From positions 1 to 30,271 of the forward strand of contig CM007318.1 in assembly GCA_000333855.2 (NCBI GenBank): 30,271 nucleotides of DNA, written 5' to 3'. The stretch is from Endotrypanum monterogeii (Eukaryota > Euglenozoa > Kinetoplastea > Trypanosomatida > Trypanosomatidae). The notes beneath the pieces were generated by a model. The model did not search any database and had not been told where the DNA came from. It saw only the letters and a program-made list of their open reading frames with translations. Positions 17,721 to 26,827 of the stretch are shown in pieces. A program made the position numbers and the translations under genes. Each line of letters opens with the position of its first letter. Within the stretch, counting starts at the first letter, position 1.

Positions 17721-17744
17721 GTTCACTTGCTTTTTCGTACTCAG
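17721..17744 (+). promoter_or_regulatory. Alternative upstream trans-splice acceptor
   Basis: GTTCACTTGCTTTTTCGTACTCAG ends at 17744 and is followed 15 bases later by an ATG (17759). Its use would put a 69-codon upstream ORF on the kinase mRNA or express that ORF itself. Confidence 0.5.
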
Positions 17745-17896
17745 CGAAAAGAAAAAAAATGCTAACACCACCTTTTCCCAAGCAGCAGCTTCCGATCCGT
17801 GCGCTCCTGGCAGTAACTGATGGTTTTCAAAGATCACTGGGTGAGCTCAGAAAGTCAGATGGCTGTATAGCTTCATGTTTTCTTGTTGCCTCATAT

Positions 17897-17921
17897 CACT
17901 TTGTCTCTTTTCATCCCGTAG
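17897..17921 (+). promoter_or_regulatory. Predicted trans-splice acceptor for the kinase gene
   Basis: A pyrimidine-rich run (CACTTTGTCTCTTTTCATCC) ends in CGTAG with AG at 17920-17921, 85 bases upstream of the kinase ATG. Confidence 0.55.
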
Positions 17922-18006
17922 CATCTGGAAGGTACCCTCATGTATGTGATACTCTGAATTGTAACTGAATTAACTAAAGCTCAGCGGTACTTGAACCACC
18001 ATAAAG

Positions 18007-19029
18007 ATGGGGAACATCATCTCCTTTTGTCCTGAGCCTCTGCATGGACTAATGAGCTCATATGGTATGGGGGCGATTTCTAGCGCGCATCCACCTGGGG
18101 TGATCGTAAACTGCACAGAGTATTCTGCGGTTAAATTGGTCGGTGAAGGTGGATACTCTTTCGTCTATGAAGGTCGAAATAATGCCACCGGTGAGCGTGT
18201 CGCTTTGAAGCGGTGTGTGCTTACAGAGCCTGGGCAGCAGCAGGGATCCCTTGACGAGTTGAGTGTTCACCGTGATCTCTCTCGTAGTGACAACATAGTG
18301 ACATTTCTTGACTCTGAAATAGTGTACCGAGCGGGAACACCACTGCCAGAAATATGGGTCGTTATGGAGTACTGTGACGGTCCCTCTTTGCAGGAGTATA
18401 TAAACATGCGACTGCAGTCTCCTCAGCCCTTCTTGATGCGTGAGGTATTCGAAATTATCGACAATCTTGTGCACGCGATTGGTCATTTGCATTCCCAGTC
18501 GCCACCTGTTTCTCACTGGGATATCAAGCCTGACAATTTTCTGTTTACCTCTACAGGGCGGCTCAAGCTGTGTGATTTTGGAAGCGCAACACGCCTGTTT
18601 TATGCACCTAAGACCGCGGAGGAAGTTACTGTTGCCGAGTCAGAGCTGGGGTCAAAGATGACGCTTCTTTACCGTTCACCGGAATCACTAGACTTGTGGT
18701 CGAAGGACCGTGTCGACACGAAGGCTGACATCTGGGCGCTTGGCGTCATCATATACGTTCTGGTCTTTCGCGAGATGCCTTTCGAGGCAAATCCCTTGGA
18801 TATTATGTCTGGAGTACCCAGGAGATATAGGAATGGAGAGGAGGTTAGATGTCCTGCCGAATTGAAGGCACTCATGGACGTGGTGCTCACTCGTATGCTA
18901 ACGAAAAGACCTACAGAGCGCGCTGATATCTTTTCCATTTCTGAAGAGCTCGAATGTATTACACAACTTCCGCCGTTATTGCGCCCACGACCTGGGTTCC
19001 AAAGTGCACAGAGACCACGCTTCGTGTAG
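18007..19029 (+). CDS. NAK-family (AAK1/GAK/STK16-like) protein kinase with HWD motif, probably lipid-anchored
   Basis: This 340-residue kinase is almost only a catalytic domain (about 40-315). Gly-rich loop VGEGGYSFVYEG (45-56), VALK lysine 68, alpha-C Glu84, catalytic loop SHWDIKPDN with Asp172 and Asn177, DFG at 190-192, and SPE at 224-226 in place of APE. The GGYSFVY loop and overall layout fit the Numb-associated kinase family. All catalytic residues are present, so activity is predicted, but the usual Arg of HRD is Trp (HWD). An Arg there normally contacts the phosphorylated activation loop, so control is likely to be phosphorylation-independent. The start MGNIISFC fits N-myristoylation at Gly2 with palmitoylation at Cys8, as in STK16. 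Family roles are vesicle coat and Golgi traffic. The 3' end is short and Arg/Pro-rich. Confidence 0.85.
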   Translation: MGNIISFCPEPLHGLMSSYGMGAISSAHPPGVIVNCTEYSAVKLVGEGGYSFVYEGRNNATGERVALKRCVLTEPGQQQGSLDELSVHRDLSRSDNIVTFLDSEIVYRAGTPLPEIWVVMEYCDGPSLQEYINMRLQSPQPFLMREVFEIIDNLVHAIGHLHSQSPPVSHWDIKPDNFLFTSTGRLKLCDFGSATRLFYAPKTAEEVTVAESELGSKMTLLYRSPESLDLWSKDRVDTKADIWALGVIIYVLVFREMPFEANPLDIMSGVPRRYRNGEEVRCPAELKALMDVVLTRMLTKRPTERADIFSISEELECITQLPPLLRPRPGFQSAQRPRFV

Positions 19030-20124
19030 TGAATGAAGGTCTTTGCAGCTGTAGATAGCTCCAAACTGTCGTGAGAACCTCAGGTGTTTTATTTTTCCGT
19101 CTTTCGCATGAACTGCAAAGGCCGTTCCGAACTTCACGCTTATTCCTGCTTGTGCCTCTGTATGTTGCAAGGTGAAAGCACTGTTTGTGGTTGCTACCTT
19201 TCTATCTGCGTACTGGTAGAATACTACTCGTAAGTAGTGTCTTTTTTTTTCGGTGATTGGAAAATAGCCGTTGCTGACAAGAGAATGTGATTAAGGAAGA
19301 CTGGTGAAAGATTTTTGCTTGGCTATGGGTCATGTTAAAACCCCAGAAATTTGGTTTCTAGCATATTCCTGTGTTGTGAAGTTTGTGTAAATTTCAAAAC
19401 TCAACCGGCCCTCTATAAAGACCCGTTACACACTTCAAAGAAATGTCCTAGATGTCTTAGAGCGACGACCACTCAAGGACTTTTGGCATCGCGTCTGCCT
19501 CGAGATTTACTTTTTTTTTCATTCGCTTTTCACCTCCTCCAGGCAAGCAGAAGATTGATTGATGCATACCAGCCGTGTCAACGCCTCGTGCATCATGTTG
19601 ACGATAGTGTTTCTCAGTGCGGCAGGCCATGCGTACTCAGCACCATCCAAAACCACATCTATGTATGTGTGTGTGTTTGAGCGGGTGAGCTCTAGTCCCG
19701 ACTTCTGTTCGTCGTAGGCTGATCATCAGCTCACACCAGCTCGACAGTTATCACTTTTAGGAGGTTAGGGGGACCTGAGACCGCCCGCATTAATGGTGCT
19801 AGACTTTGTTGTGACGTTGGTGTCGATTTTTTCAGTATTTCTATGATACGTATAAAGGGGGGCAAATACGATTCACCTGTGTTAAGCAGAGATTCGGTTT
19901 GTTGGCGGTCCGTCTCGATGGTCAGGCTGTGTCAGGAAGGATTCTATATACTCATCATGTCGATCTTTCATGTTTTTTTTTTTTAGATTGGTGCTCTACT
20001 ATCTCTTCTCCGTTGGTCGAATAACTTTTTGTGCTACACTCATACATTTAGTCACGTAGCTTACTTCACTGCTGGTTTAGGCAAGTTTGTAAAGGAGACA
20101 TATAGCTGTGTTCTGGTTGAAAAG
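19030..20124. other. 1.1 kb intergenic region, kinase to J-protein
   Basis: AT-rich 3' UTR of the kinase, then the acceptor of the next gene. A 109-codon frame (19351-19680) ends in a short GT run and has no motif. No RNA gene seen. Confidence 0.45.
19973..19986 (+). promoter_or_regulatory. Predicted trans-splice acceptor for the J-protein gene
   Basis: A 12-T tract followed directly by AG at 19985-19986. The first downstream ATG is 20125, supporting the chosen CDS start. Confidence 0.6.
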
Positions 20125-22257
20125 ATGGGAGACAATATGGCTGAAGACACTCGCGGTCTCTCTGCCACGATGCTTGAGAGAAATCTTGAATTTCGTCGAT
20201 TTTCGGACCGGATGAAGACCTTGCGGCGTGTGTTCGCAGTGAAATCAAAATTAGACGGTACACTACGCGTGATCGAGCTACCATCTGATGATAGGGAATT
20301 CGTAGAAGAGGATCTTAAACGAGAATGGCTGAACTGCTGCTTTCGAGAGTATCTCGAGAGAAGGCAGCTCTTTGAAAAACGCTTTCGAAATCGGACTCAG
20401 TTGATACTGTGTATTCTTGCTTTCCTTGTACCTTTTCTCGCTGCGTTGTGGTACATGTGGCCCCTCTGGCGAGTACTGTTTGACGTTGAGGCAGATACTC
20501 ACAGGAAAGTTTTGGAGGTTTCTCCCACAGCTACAACCGCTGAGATAACACGGGCCTATCGTGCTATGATGAAGCGTTGGCACCCAGACCACAATCCGAA
20601 TTGTGGTCCGTTTTGCCGAGAAAAAGTAGAGGCTGTAAAAGTGGCATATAATGTACTACTCTCACGAGGTGAGCATCGTACCACCCTCGCAAACGACTAT
20701 CAAGAGAGTCTCTCAACGCTTCGCTCCTTTTTGGCGTTCGAAGGGTTGCAAATGTCTGGGGAAGCAGCGATGAATATTTTTGCGATATTGCAGCGTCTCT
20801 TCCCCTGCAGCGCGAGGAGAGGCGTCACGCTAAGGATGGCGTGTAGCGTTGCCACTTTGGTCTTTTGCATGCTGTACGAGATGCTCTTTGCAAGCGGTTT
20901 GAACATATCTACGGTGATTCAGTTCTCGTACTACATCTTGTCAGTTGCCAAGGCTTCTGCGCAGCAGCAGGTGATGGAGGATCTGCAGCGAAAATCCTAC
21001 TTTGACGTTATTCTCGATGCTGCACTTCTCTTAGGCTGTGCGACCGCTGCAAATATTACAGTCTGGTGGAGGGAAGGTGCCGCATTGACGATAGAGAATC
21101 TCTTCCGTATGCTGTATGGCAGCGTCTACGTTCTCTGGTTTCTGAACAAATTTGCGCCTAACGTGCACGACAATTTTGTGATGCGAAAATATTCCTTGCC
21201 TCTTACGTATATAGACATGAAAAAGATGAGATTCTCGTGGGCTCGTTTTGCAGCAAGTCAACTGATGTTTCTCGTTGGCGATCTGTTCGTCTTCACGTGT
21301 CGCATCTCCAGCTCGCATCGTGTGGTGGTGTACGTTGCTCATTTCGTCTCTCTTTGCCAGTTTTGGATGTTACCATGGGATCCGCCAGTTGCGAGAGGGG
21401 GTGCGAGCGCAGAAGGTACAACTTATCGAGTAGAGGAGCCGATAGCGCCGACCGGAGCGAGTGCAAGCGCTAGTGTAGCTCAATCGGCCGGAGCCAAATC
21501 CATACAGTCGGCACAACAAATCAAATATGTGAAGTCTTATATAACAAAGGAAGAACTTAATCTCTTTGTCGACCTCGACGAAGAGGACGTTGGGTGGATG
21601 GATATTGTGAGTACTAAATACCATTCGCTTCTCCTTTCGCTTGGCGAAAAACACAGTCGGCAGCGTGACCTGCTGGGAGCTTCTGTCTGTCTCGCACCCA
21701 GTGCCGACTTGCAAGAAATCGTGCTGCTAGCTTTCGTTCCAGCCGCTGGTACATCCATGCCTGTCCTCAAGGAGGAGTACCATGTTCTCGGTAAGGTGCG
21801 TGACCCGGAAATGAGTCGACTGTTGGCAGTCGAGTGCGGCCCGAAAGCTATGTTCCCTCTACGCTCCAAATCGCAGTGGAGTCTGGATTTCGCACGTGTT
21901 GAATACTCCAAGCTTCTTGGCCCTAAGGCCCCTTGGACGACGTCGCAGTTGTGGCGCAAAGGTCGTTTGGGTACTCAATCTTCAGTTTGGAGAGCGCAAG
22001 TGATGATGGCTTGTGCGATGATGGGAGTTGCGTTTCTATGCGCATTTGTTGCTCCCTCAGCAGAGTATACAGTTAGGTGCTCCAAAGGGATCGACAGTTC
22101 TCTTCGTCCACAGTTGTTCGCCCGATTTTTGGACACTTTGCCACCAAATCATGTTGTGAACGCTTTGTCAGCAGGTCTGTTAACTATGTCACAAATTCCT
22201 TTGTGCACGCTGGACTGGTGGGACGCAGGTGCTACGCTGGGTTTCGTTCGTGGCTGA
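20125..22257 (+). CDS. Multi-pass membrane J-domain (DnaJ) protein
   Basis: 710 residues from the ATG at 20125; the frame extends upstream only to TTG. After a charged N-terminal tail a transmembrane helix lies at about 91-110 (LILCILAFLVPFLAALWYMW), followed by a J-domain at about 122-183 with the HPD motif needed to activate Hsp70 (KRWHPDHNP, 153-155). Several further hydrophobic segments follow (about 236-258, 298-313, 373-391, 398-415), then a low-complexity Ala/Ser/Gly stretch (about 426-460), a soluble domain, and a last hydrophobic helix near 630-650. The TM-then-J arrangement recalls ER Sec63-type or other membrane J-proteins, but no Brl domain is apparent. It probably recruits Hsp70 to the ER or another membrane. 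The C-terminal region is not recognised. Confidence 0.8.
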   Translation: MGDNMAEDTRGLSATMLERNLEFRRFSDRMKTLRRVFAVKSKLDGTLRVIELPSDDREFVEEDLKREWLNCCFREYLERRQLFEKRFRNRTQLILCILAFLVPFLAALWYMWPLWRVLFDVEADTHRKVLEVSPTATTAEITRAYRAMMKRWHPDHNPNCGPFCREKVEAVKVAYNVLLSRGEHRTTLANDYQESLSTLRSFLAFEGLQMSGEAAMNIFAILQRLFPCSARRGVTLRMACSVATLVFCMLYEMLFASGLNISTVIQFSYYILSVAKASAQQQVMEDLQRKSYFDVILDAALLLGCATAANITVWWREGAALTIENLFRMLYGSVYVLWFLNKFAPNVHDNFVMRKYSLPLTYIDMKKMRFSWARFAASQLMFLVGDLFVFTCRISSSHRVVVYVAHFVSLCQFWMLPWDPPVARGGASAEGTTYRVEEPIAPTGASASASVAQSAGAKSIQSAQQIKYVKSYITKEELNLFVDLDEEDVGWMDIVSTKYHSLLLSLGEKHSRQRDLLGASVCLAPSADLQEIVLLAFVPAAGTSMPVLKEEYHVLGKVRDPEMSRLLAVECGPKAMFPLRSKSQWSLDFARVEYSKLLGPKAPWTTSQLWRKGRLGTQSSVWRAQVMMACAMMGVAFLCAFVAPSAEYTVRCSKGIDSSLRPQLFARFLDTLPPNHVVNALSAGLLTMSQIPLCTLDWWDAGATLGFVRG

Positions 22258-22788
22258 TAGTACATGCACTTATACGAAAAACATACATACATACGCATAC
22301 ACACGCACACGCAGCCGCAGTATTAAAGAGGGAAATGGTTGCTTGACAGCTCCGCTTACATGGGTTAGGTCGACTCACCGTCTTCCGGAGGCGGTTGAGC
22401 AACTGAGGACTCCTGCTTTAAGGCACACAATCGCACAGCTAATTGGTGTCAGCGCAAGCAACTCCTCTTTCCTGTTTACCTCCTGGAATGTGCTTTACGT
22501 CAGGCAATACACTCTGTTGCTAATCTAGAGGGGAAAGGAAAACATTTTCTCGATTATGCTGGAAATACCAAAAGGTGTACATTGAAAGACTCCTCCGTTA
22601 AATTTTCTAGAAATATCAAATTCTTTCTATCGCTTCTTCTTGATTTATTTTCGACGCCTGAATTTTTGTGCCACTGTGGCTTCCTTGACAGTAATTGAAG
22701 TTTCCGTGCAAGTGAGCTCTTCTTTTCTCCGTTGGGATGTTGCCACAGGCACTTTGGTTCACATTCAAGGTTTATCACAGGTGTTCTA
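22258..22788. other. Intergenic region, J-protein to CLPTM1 gene
   Basis: Starts with an ACATAC/CACACG repeat near 22277-22313, then a UTR-like sequence and two acceptor AGs (22747-22748 and 22779-22780) just before the next ATG. No gene seen. Confidence 0.45.
22721..22780 (+). promoter_or_regulatory. Predicted trans-splice acceptor zone for the CLPTM1 gene
   Basis: TCTTTTCTCCGTTGGGATGTTGCCACAG ends at 22748 and a second ATCACAG ends at 22780. Either leaves 22789 as the first in-frame ATG. Confidence 0.5.
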
Positions 22789-24528
22789 ATGGCTGACACA
22801 GAGAATCGACAGACACGCGACGGCCCAAGGGAGGAGGGGACAAGCGTCGTGTCTTTGGTGTTGAAAGCGCTCCCCTACATCGTTTTATTTTTTTTGGTCA
22901 CCAACATGTCTGGAAAGGCACCGACGAGGACTATGGAAAACACGCTATCAGTGCATTCTAAGACACCGGCATCGCCGTCCTCGCGGTCAAACCTGCGTCC
23001 CCTTGCTCGACCAGGGGATATTTTCCAAATAACGCTTGATACGGATCCGCCCTTGTTTGAGTCCGTCAAAATTGAGAGGCTTTTCTTCAACCACGCCGCT
23101 TTGGAGGCAGCGAACGTCAGTGTAACAATTCCTGTCAACCTGGAGCGGTGTGTGATGGAAAATTGCACGGTAGCTCTAAGGGTACGTTGGTCTCTGCGCA
23201 ACTACACGTTTTCTTCGTCAGCACCCCTTGTTCGTTTTTTCCGAGATTCCACCGGGCAGAAAAAATACCTCTTTGGTAACAACATAGAGGGCGAAGACAT
23301 GAATGCCAAAGCTGCAGATAGCTTTGTATATAATCAGTACTTTCAACCACAGGTAACGCTGAGTCCTGTCGTGTTTTTCGACTATCCACTTCCAGAACCT
23401 TATTTGGAGTTCACCCCCGTGGTAGAGTCTCTGCCCGGATTTTACGGCCCGTCACTCTACATAAATAACTTCTGGGTACTGCGCGAGCACCACATGAGGC
23501 TGAATGCGAGCAGCGCATCTCAGTCTCTTAACCTTACCGTGCACCTTTCGCCACTGTCGCTTACAAAGGCTCTTCTCTACACCCAGCTGGAAAGTATGGC
23601 GACCCAAGCAACATTTGGCCGTCCAGCAGCCTCCGATACAGAAGAAATGAAGAGGATGATGCTGGATGTGAGTACCAAGAGTCCGATCCTCTTGGTGGTC
23701 ACAGCATTTGTGACGCTGCTGCATTCCCTGTTCGAGTTCCTCGCCTTCTCCAATGACGTGAAGTTCTGGAAAAACCGTAAGAACTTCCGGGGACTCTCCC
23801 TTCGTAGCGTTGTCATCAACTGCTATTTTCAGTCCATTATTTTCCTATACCTTCTTGACAGCCACGACACTTCCTGGGCTGTGCTTGTTCCGGCAGGGAT
23901 GGGTGTACTCATGGAGTTCTGGAAGCTTGCAAAGACGCTGCAGATAGTGAAAGTAGAAGCATCGGCCCAAACAGCTCTCGAGAAACGCGTTGTTGCAGGG
24001 AGGAAAGGGACGTGGAGAATAGCCGGTTACGAAATCGGTTTCAACGGCTCATACGATTCTCGGACACAGAAATACGACAACGTTGCAGTTCGGTATCTCC
24101 TGTACGCGATGATTCCGTTGCTTACGGGATACGCTGTCTACTCCGCTTTTTATAAAACACATCGCAACTGGTACTCGTTTCTCATTTCCACACAGGTTCA
24201 GTTTATATATACATTTGAATTTGTGCAGATGACTCCCCAGATTTTCATCAACTACAAAATGAAAAGCGTCGGCCAGCTTCCGTTGCGCACATTCATCTAC
24301 AAAGCTCTCAATACTGTCATCGACGACCTCTTCGCTTTTGTCATCAAGATGCCCTGGCTTCATCGACTTGCTTGCTTTCAAGACGATGTTGTGTTTGCCA
24401 TCCTTCTCTATCAACGCTGGATCTATCCTGTCGACAAGTCCCGCTTCGACGGCGAGAGCGGCGCAGATATGGCAGAGGAAAGCGCTTCTCCGAGGGGAGC
24501 AGTGGAGGCCGATAGGAAAAATAAATAG
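22789..24528 (+). CDS. CLPTM1-family membrane protein (putative ER lipid scramblase)
   Basis: 579 residues from the first ATG at 22789; the 598-residue version opens with TTG. One N-terminal transmembrane helix (about 24-40) is followed by a large lumenal domain with several Asn-x-Ser/Thr sites, then a C-terminal multipass part. The central block (SLFEFLAFSNDVKFWKNR then GLSLRSVVINCYFQSI, about 313-351) is a close match to CLPTM1 (FEFLAFKNDIQFW, GLSVRSVFFN), and the later EFVQMTPQIFINYK and DDLFAFVIKMPWLHR segments are also diagnostic. The human paralogue CLPTM1L is reported to scramble GlcN-phosphatidylinositol across the ER membrane in GPI biosynthesis. As trypanosomatids are rich in GPI-anchored proteins, an analogous role is plausible but inferred. 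CLPTM1 itself has other reported ER roles, so the exact substrate is open. Confidence 0.9.
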   Translation: MADTENRQTRDGPREEGTSVVSLVLKALPYIVLFFLVTNMSGKAPTRTMENTLSVHSKTPASPSSRSNLRPLARPGDIFQITLDTDPPLFESVKIERLFFNHAALEAANVSVTIPVNLERCVMENCTVALRVRWSLRNYTFSSSAPLVRFFRDSTGQKKYLFGNNIEGEDMNAKAADSFVYNQYFQPQVTLSPVVFFDYPLPEPYLEFTPVVESLPGFYGPSLYINNFWVLREHHMRLNASSASQSLNLTVHLSPLSLTKALLYTQLESMATQATFGRPAASDTEEMKRMMLDVSTKSPILLVVTAFVTLLHSLFEFLAFSNDVKFWKNRKNFRGLSLRSVVINCYFQSIIFLYLLDSHDTSWAVLVPAGMGVLMEFWKLAKTLQIVKVEASAQTALEKRVVAGRKGTWRIAGYEIGFNGSYDSRTQKYDNVAVRYLLYAMIPLLTGYAVYSAFYKTHRNWYSFLISTQVQFIYTFEFVQMTPQIFINYKMKSVGQLPLRTFIYKALNTVIDDLFAFVIKMPWLHRLACFQDDVVFAILLYQRWIYPVDKSRFDGESGADMAEESASPRGAVEADRKNK

Positions 24529-24866
24529 TCCCGTATCGTGCCCCAACTCGGCGCGAGGCCTGTGTTGCTTGCTGTTTTATCGTACATTACAGTTTTACGG
24601 AGTACGTATGTTCCTTGCCAGCATGCGAATCGCTGGATTGTTGGCAGTGTTGGAGCTGCAGATAGCCACTGCATACGTGGCCTACCTTCTCTGCTGTCAC
24701 CTCGATTTACTCATCCATGTGCTCGTTCCTTTCCTGTCAACGTGGAAAGGGCACTAGTTGTGGTGCCAGCCCTGAAAAAGGACATATGACTACCAGGGCC
24801 CTCGGCAAAGGTAGGATACAAGTAATATATGAGGGATGTGTTAAAAGTTTTGACTCGAGTTTTCAC

Positions 24867-24887
24867 GGGGGTGGGTGGGTGGAGGGG
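24867..24887 (+). other. Predicted G-quadruplex on transcribed strand
   Basis: Four G-tracts of 5, 3, 3 and 4 are linked by T, T and TGGA. Single-base loops make this a strong parallel quadruplex motif on the plus strand, thus in the RNA of the plus unit. A CT run follows directly (24888-24903). Confidence 0.7.
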
Positions 24888-24922
24888 CTCTCTTTCTCTC
24901 TCTGCAATGGTAATCATGAGGA

Positions 24923-24931
24923 GGGGGGGGG
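24923..24931 (+). other. G9 tract
   Basis: Nine consecutive Gs on the plus strand, 36 bases downstream of the quadruplex motif and after a CT-rich run. Also on the transcribed strand. Confidence 0.6.
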
Positions 24932-25310
24932 TTCAGGGAGGCTCACTGGGTAGAATCGTTTGAAAGGGATGCGGAGGGTGACCAAAGTGTTTCTGTGCCC
25001 TACTACCTGTCATACAATGGTTCCTGTTGTCGCCTCTTAGAGGAAGGACGAGGCGCTAAACAGTCGAAGAGCGGCTTCTGCTTGACTTTATTCATTTTTT
25101 TCATGCTCTCCCTTTGACACGTATTCGACGCGTACGCCGCCGCCCGGCTTAGTAGACATCGGCAGAAGAGTGACGCACCCTGGTGCGGCGGGTCCTGCAA
25201 CCTCAAACGCAAGAAGTCCGATGTTGCTACAGGCATGTTGAATGTACTGTTTGGCTCAGGTTCATAACCCAAGCGACGGGCGTTTTTTTTTGTTGTTACT
25301 CTGCTACATA

Positions 25311-25350
25311 CTTCTTCCCGGTACCTGATCCCCCCTCCCTTCCTCACGAG
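25311..25350 (+). promoter_or_regulatory. Predicted trans-splice acceptor for the 235-residue gene
   Basis: A long pyrimidine-rich run (including CCCCCCTCCCTTCCTCACGAG) ends with AG at 25349-25350. AGs at 25370-25371 and 25390-25391 are alternatives. If the first is used, a seven-codon upstream ORF (25360-25383) is in the leader. Confidence 0.5.
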
Positions 25351-25404
25351 CTGTATTCAATGTCCTTCAAGGAAGGTGGGTGATTCAAACAGTTAGCTAC
25401 ATCG

Positions 25405-26112
25405 ATGAACCCTGAGTACTCCAAGAAAAGCATTTGGCAGAAGATCCTTGAGGAGATCTCTGTTCAGCAGAGCTTGATAGAGTCTCTTCTGCAAGCAGCA
25501 GCAGAATCGAGGAATAGCAACGGGGTTGCATCAGAGGATCCCTGTACATCTTCTCCAAGTGTCTGTGCACCGATTCAATCGGGATGGAAAGACGCATCTC
25601 GATCAGCTGTTACCAGAACACTGATTTCTCCTAGTCCAGTGCGACCGACCGCGAGGAGCTACTACAGCAAAGGCTCAGCGTTACTAACATTGGACCATGA
25701 CGGGTTTACTTTGGGCGTTGAGGAGAACGCCACAGCCCACTCGGCCTCGAAATCCAGAGGGGTCTCCAAGGCGGTCGAATCTCTTCTAAGAGAGCTCTCA
25801 ACGTCATCTTGGTCTAGCGATGACAGTGGATCGAATGTGCAGCTCGACCAGCGCGTTGATGCACCACGGAAAGCTGCCACAACGAACGCCAAGGTGGATT
25901 CACCAGGTCCCTTTTCAGGACGTACGGCTTTGGCGGTCTCAGAAGGCCACCGAGAGATGGCTGTCATTTCACAATTTTTTTTCAAGGCTACGCAGATTGT
26001 TTCACGCGAGTTTGCGTTGCGCCAGGAAATCGTCTTTAGTGAATTCGCCGAGGTCACGGAGCTTGTATCAGTGTTTGTTTGCCGATTGACGATGACTTCA
26101 CCGCCTCTGTGA
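25405..26112 (+). CDS. Serine-rich hypothetical protein
   Basis: This 235-residue protein starts at a true ATG. I do not recognise a family. The first 35 residues form an amphipathic helix (MNPEYSKKSIWQKILEEI); the middle is Ser, Thr, Ala and Pro-rich and likely disordered; a second helical part is near 180-215 (hydrophobic with Gln and Arg). No transmembrane segment or signal peptide. The end is odd: a shift of frame near 26075 gives an alternative tail with DDDFTASVTSLLEYIDG followed by TAG, more protein-like than the annotated LTMTSPPL. This could mean a frame error close to the end of the gene or a real short C-terminus. Weak protein composition makes the real extent uncertain. Confidence 0.55.
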   Translation: MNPEYSKKSIWQKILEEISVQQSLIESLLQAAAESRNSNGVASEDPCTSSPSVCAPIQSGWKDASRSAVTRTLISPSPVRPTARSYYSKGSALLTLDHDGFTLGVEENATAHSASKSRGVSKAVESLLRELSTSSWSSDDSGSNVQLDQRVDAPRKAATTNAKVDSPGPFSGRTALAVSEGHREMAVISQFFFKATQIVSREFALRQEIVFSEFAEVTELVSVFVCRLTMTSPPL

Positions 26113-26827
26113 CATCGCTGCTTGAATACATCGACGGATAGTAGTAGCTGAATAGGTGGTCTGAGCACCATTTCCAGTTGCACACGGCGAAGGTAGAGAA
26201 AAACATCTACAGGAAGCACTGCTCGCACCCAAATTGATTCAGTTGCGCACTGTTACAGATCGTTCAACCAAGGGGCCCAATCACATACCGAAGAGGCGGC
26301 CCAAACGTTCCTTCGATGGCGCGCTGACGAGCGCCACGCTCAAGGCTCCCTGTGTTGTACCCTACAGGGATACCGCGTACGGGAGGGAGTGGCCCTCTTC
26401 ATTTTATGCCATAGAAAAAATAATAATTTTAAGGACCGAAGTTGGTGTCGTGGACTGACAACTGTGTTGTAGGGCCTTTAGTATGTACTGCTTTCTTTGG
26501 TTACCGTATCTGTCGCACCGCTTCTTTTCCCTGCTCAACCCTGCCCCCTTTCCGTGTTTCCCCCCTTATCCCTTTGTCGAGCTTATTATTTATTCCATAA
26601 ATATATACTTATGCTTCCCATTGTCACACTTGGTGGGGTTCTCGGACTGGTACCTCGAATTTTACGCCTCCCTCCAAAAAAAAAAAAAACTATACCACTA
26701 AGCAACGAGTAGGCACGGCGGTGCAGGTATAAGTACTACTCTTTTCGTGTGTGCTGTGCTGTACACTCCCTACAGGGTAGAGATCTGAGGGACTAAACAC
26801 GAGGAAAGGAGCAACAGCTCAAAAAAC
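26113..26827. other. Intergenic region, hypothetical to C2/MCTP-like gene
   Basis: Long pyrimidine-rich stretch at 26513-26580 followed by AT-rich sequence and a poly-A run (26677-26689). A second acceptor, CCCTACAG, has its AG at 26774-26775. No credible ORF. Confidence 0.5.
26511..26580 (+). promoter_or_regulatory. Long polypyrimidine tract, likely splice acceptor zone
   Basis: About 70 bases of mostly C and T ending in GTCGAG (AG at about 26580). Likely to drive trans-splicing of the large downstream gene, perhaps with the nearer AG at 26774-26775. Confidence 0.5.

Larger units (their letters stand above)
17260..18006. other. Intergenic region, LRR gene to kinase
   Basis: AT-rich 3' UTR sequence followed by two good splice acceptors, at 17743-17744 and 17920-17921. 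A 69-codon ORF (17759-17968) starts right after the first acceptor and runs across the second; its protein is unremarkable. A five-codon upstream ORF begins at 17941 in the kinase leader. Confidence 0.5.
24529..25404. other. Intergenic region with G-rich motifs, CLPTM1 gene to hypothetical
   Basis: Contains the CLPTM1 3' UTR, a G-quadruplex motif (24867-24887), a CT-rich run after it, a G9 tract (24923-24931), and a splice acceptor near 25349-25350 for the next gene. No gene seen. Confidence 0.5.

Noticed and set aside
25662..26228. 188-codon minus-strand frame
   Set aside because: Antisense shadow of the 235-residue gene in a plus-strand unit.
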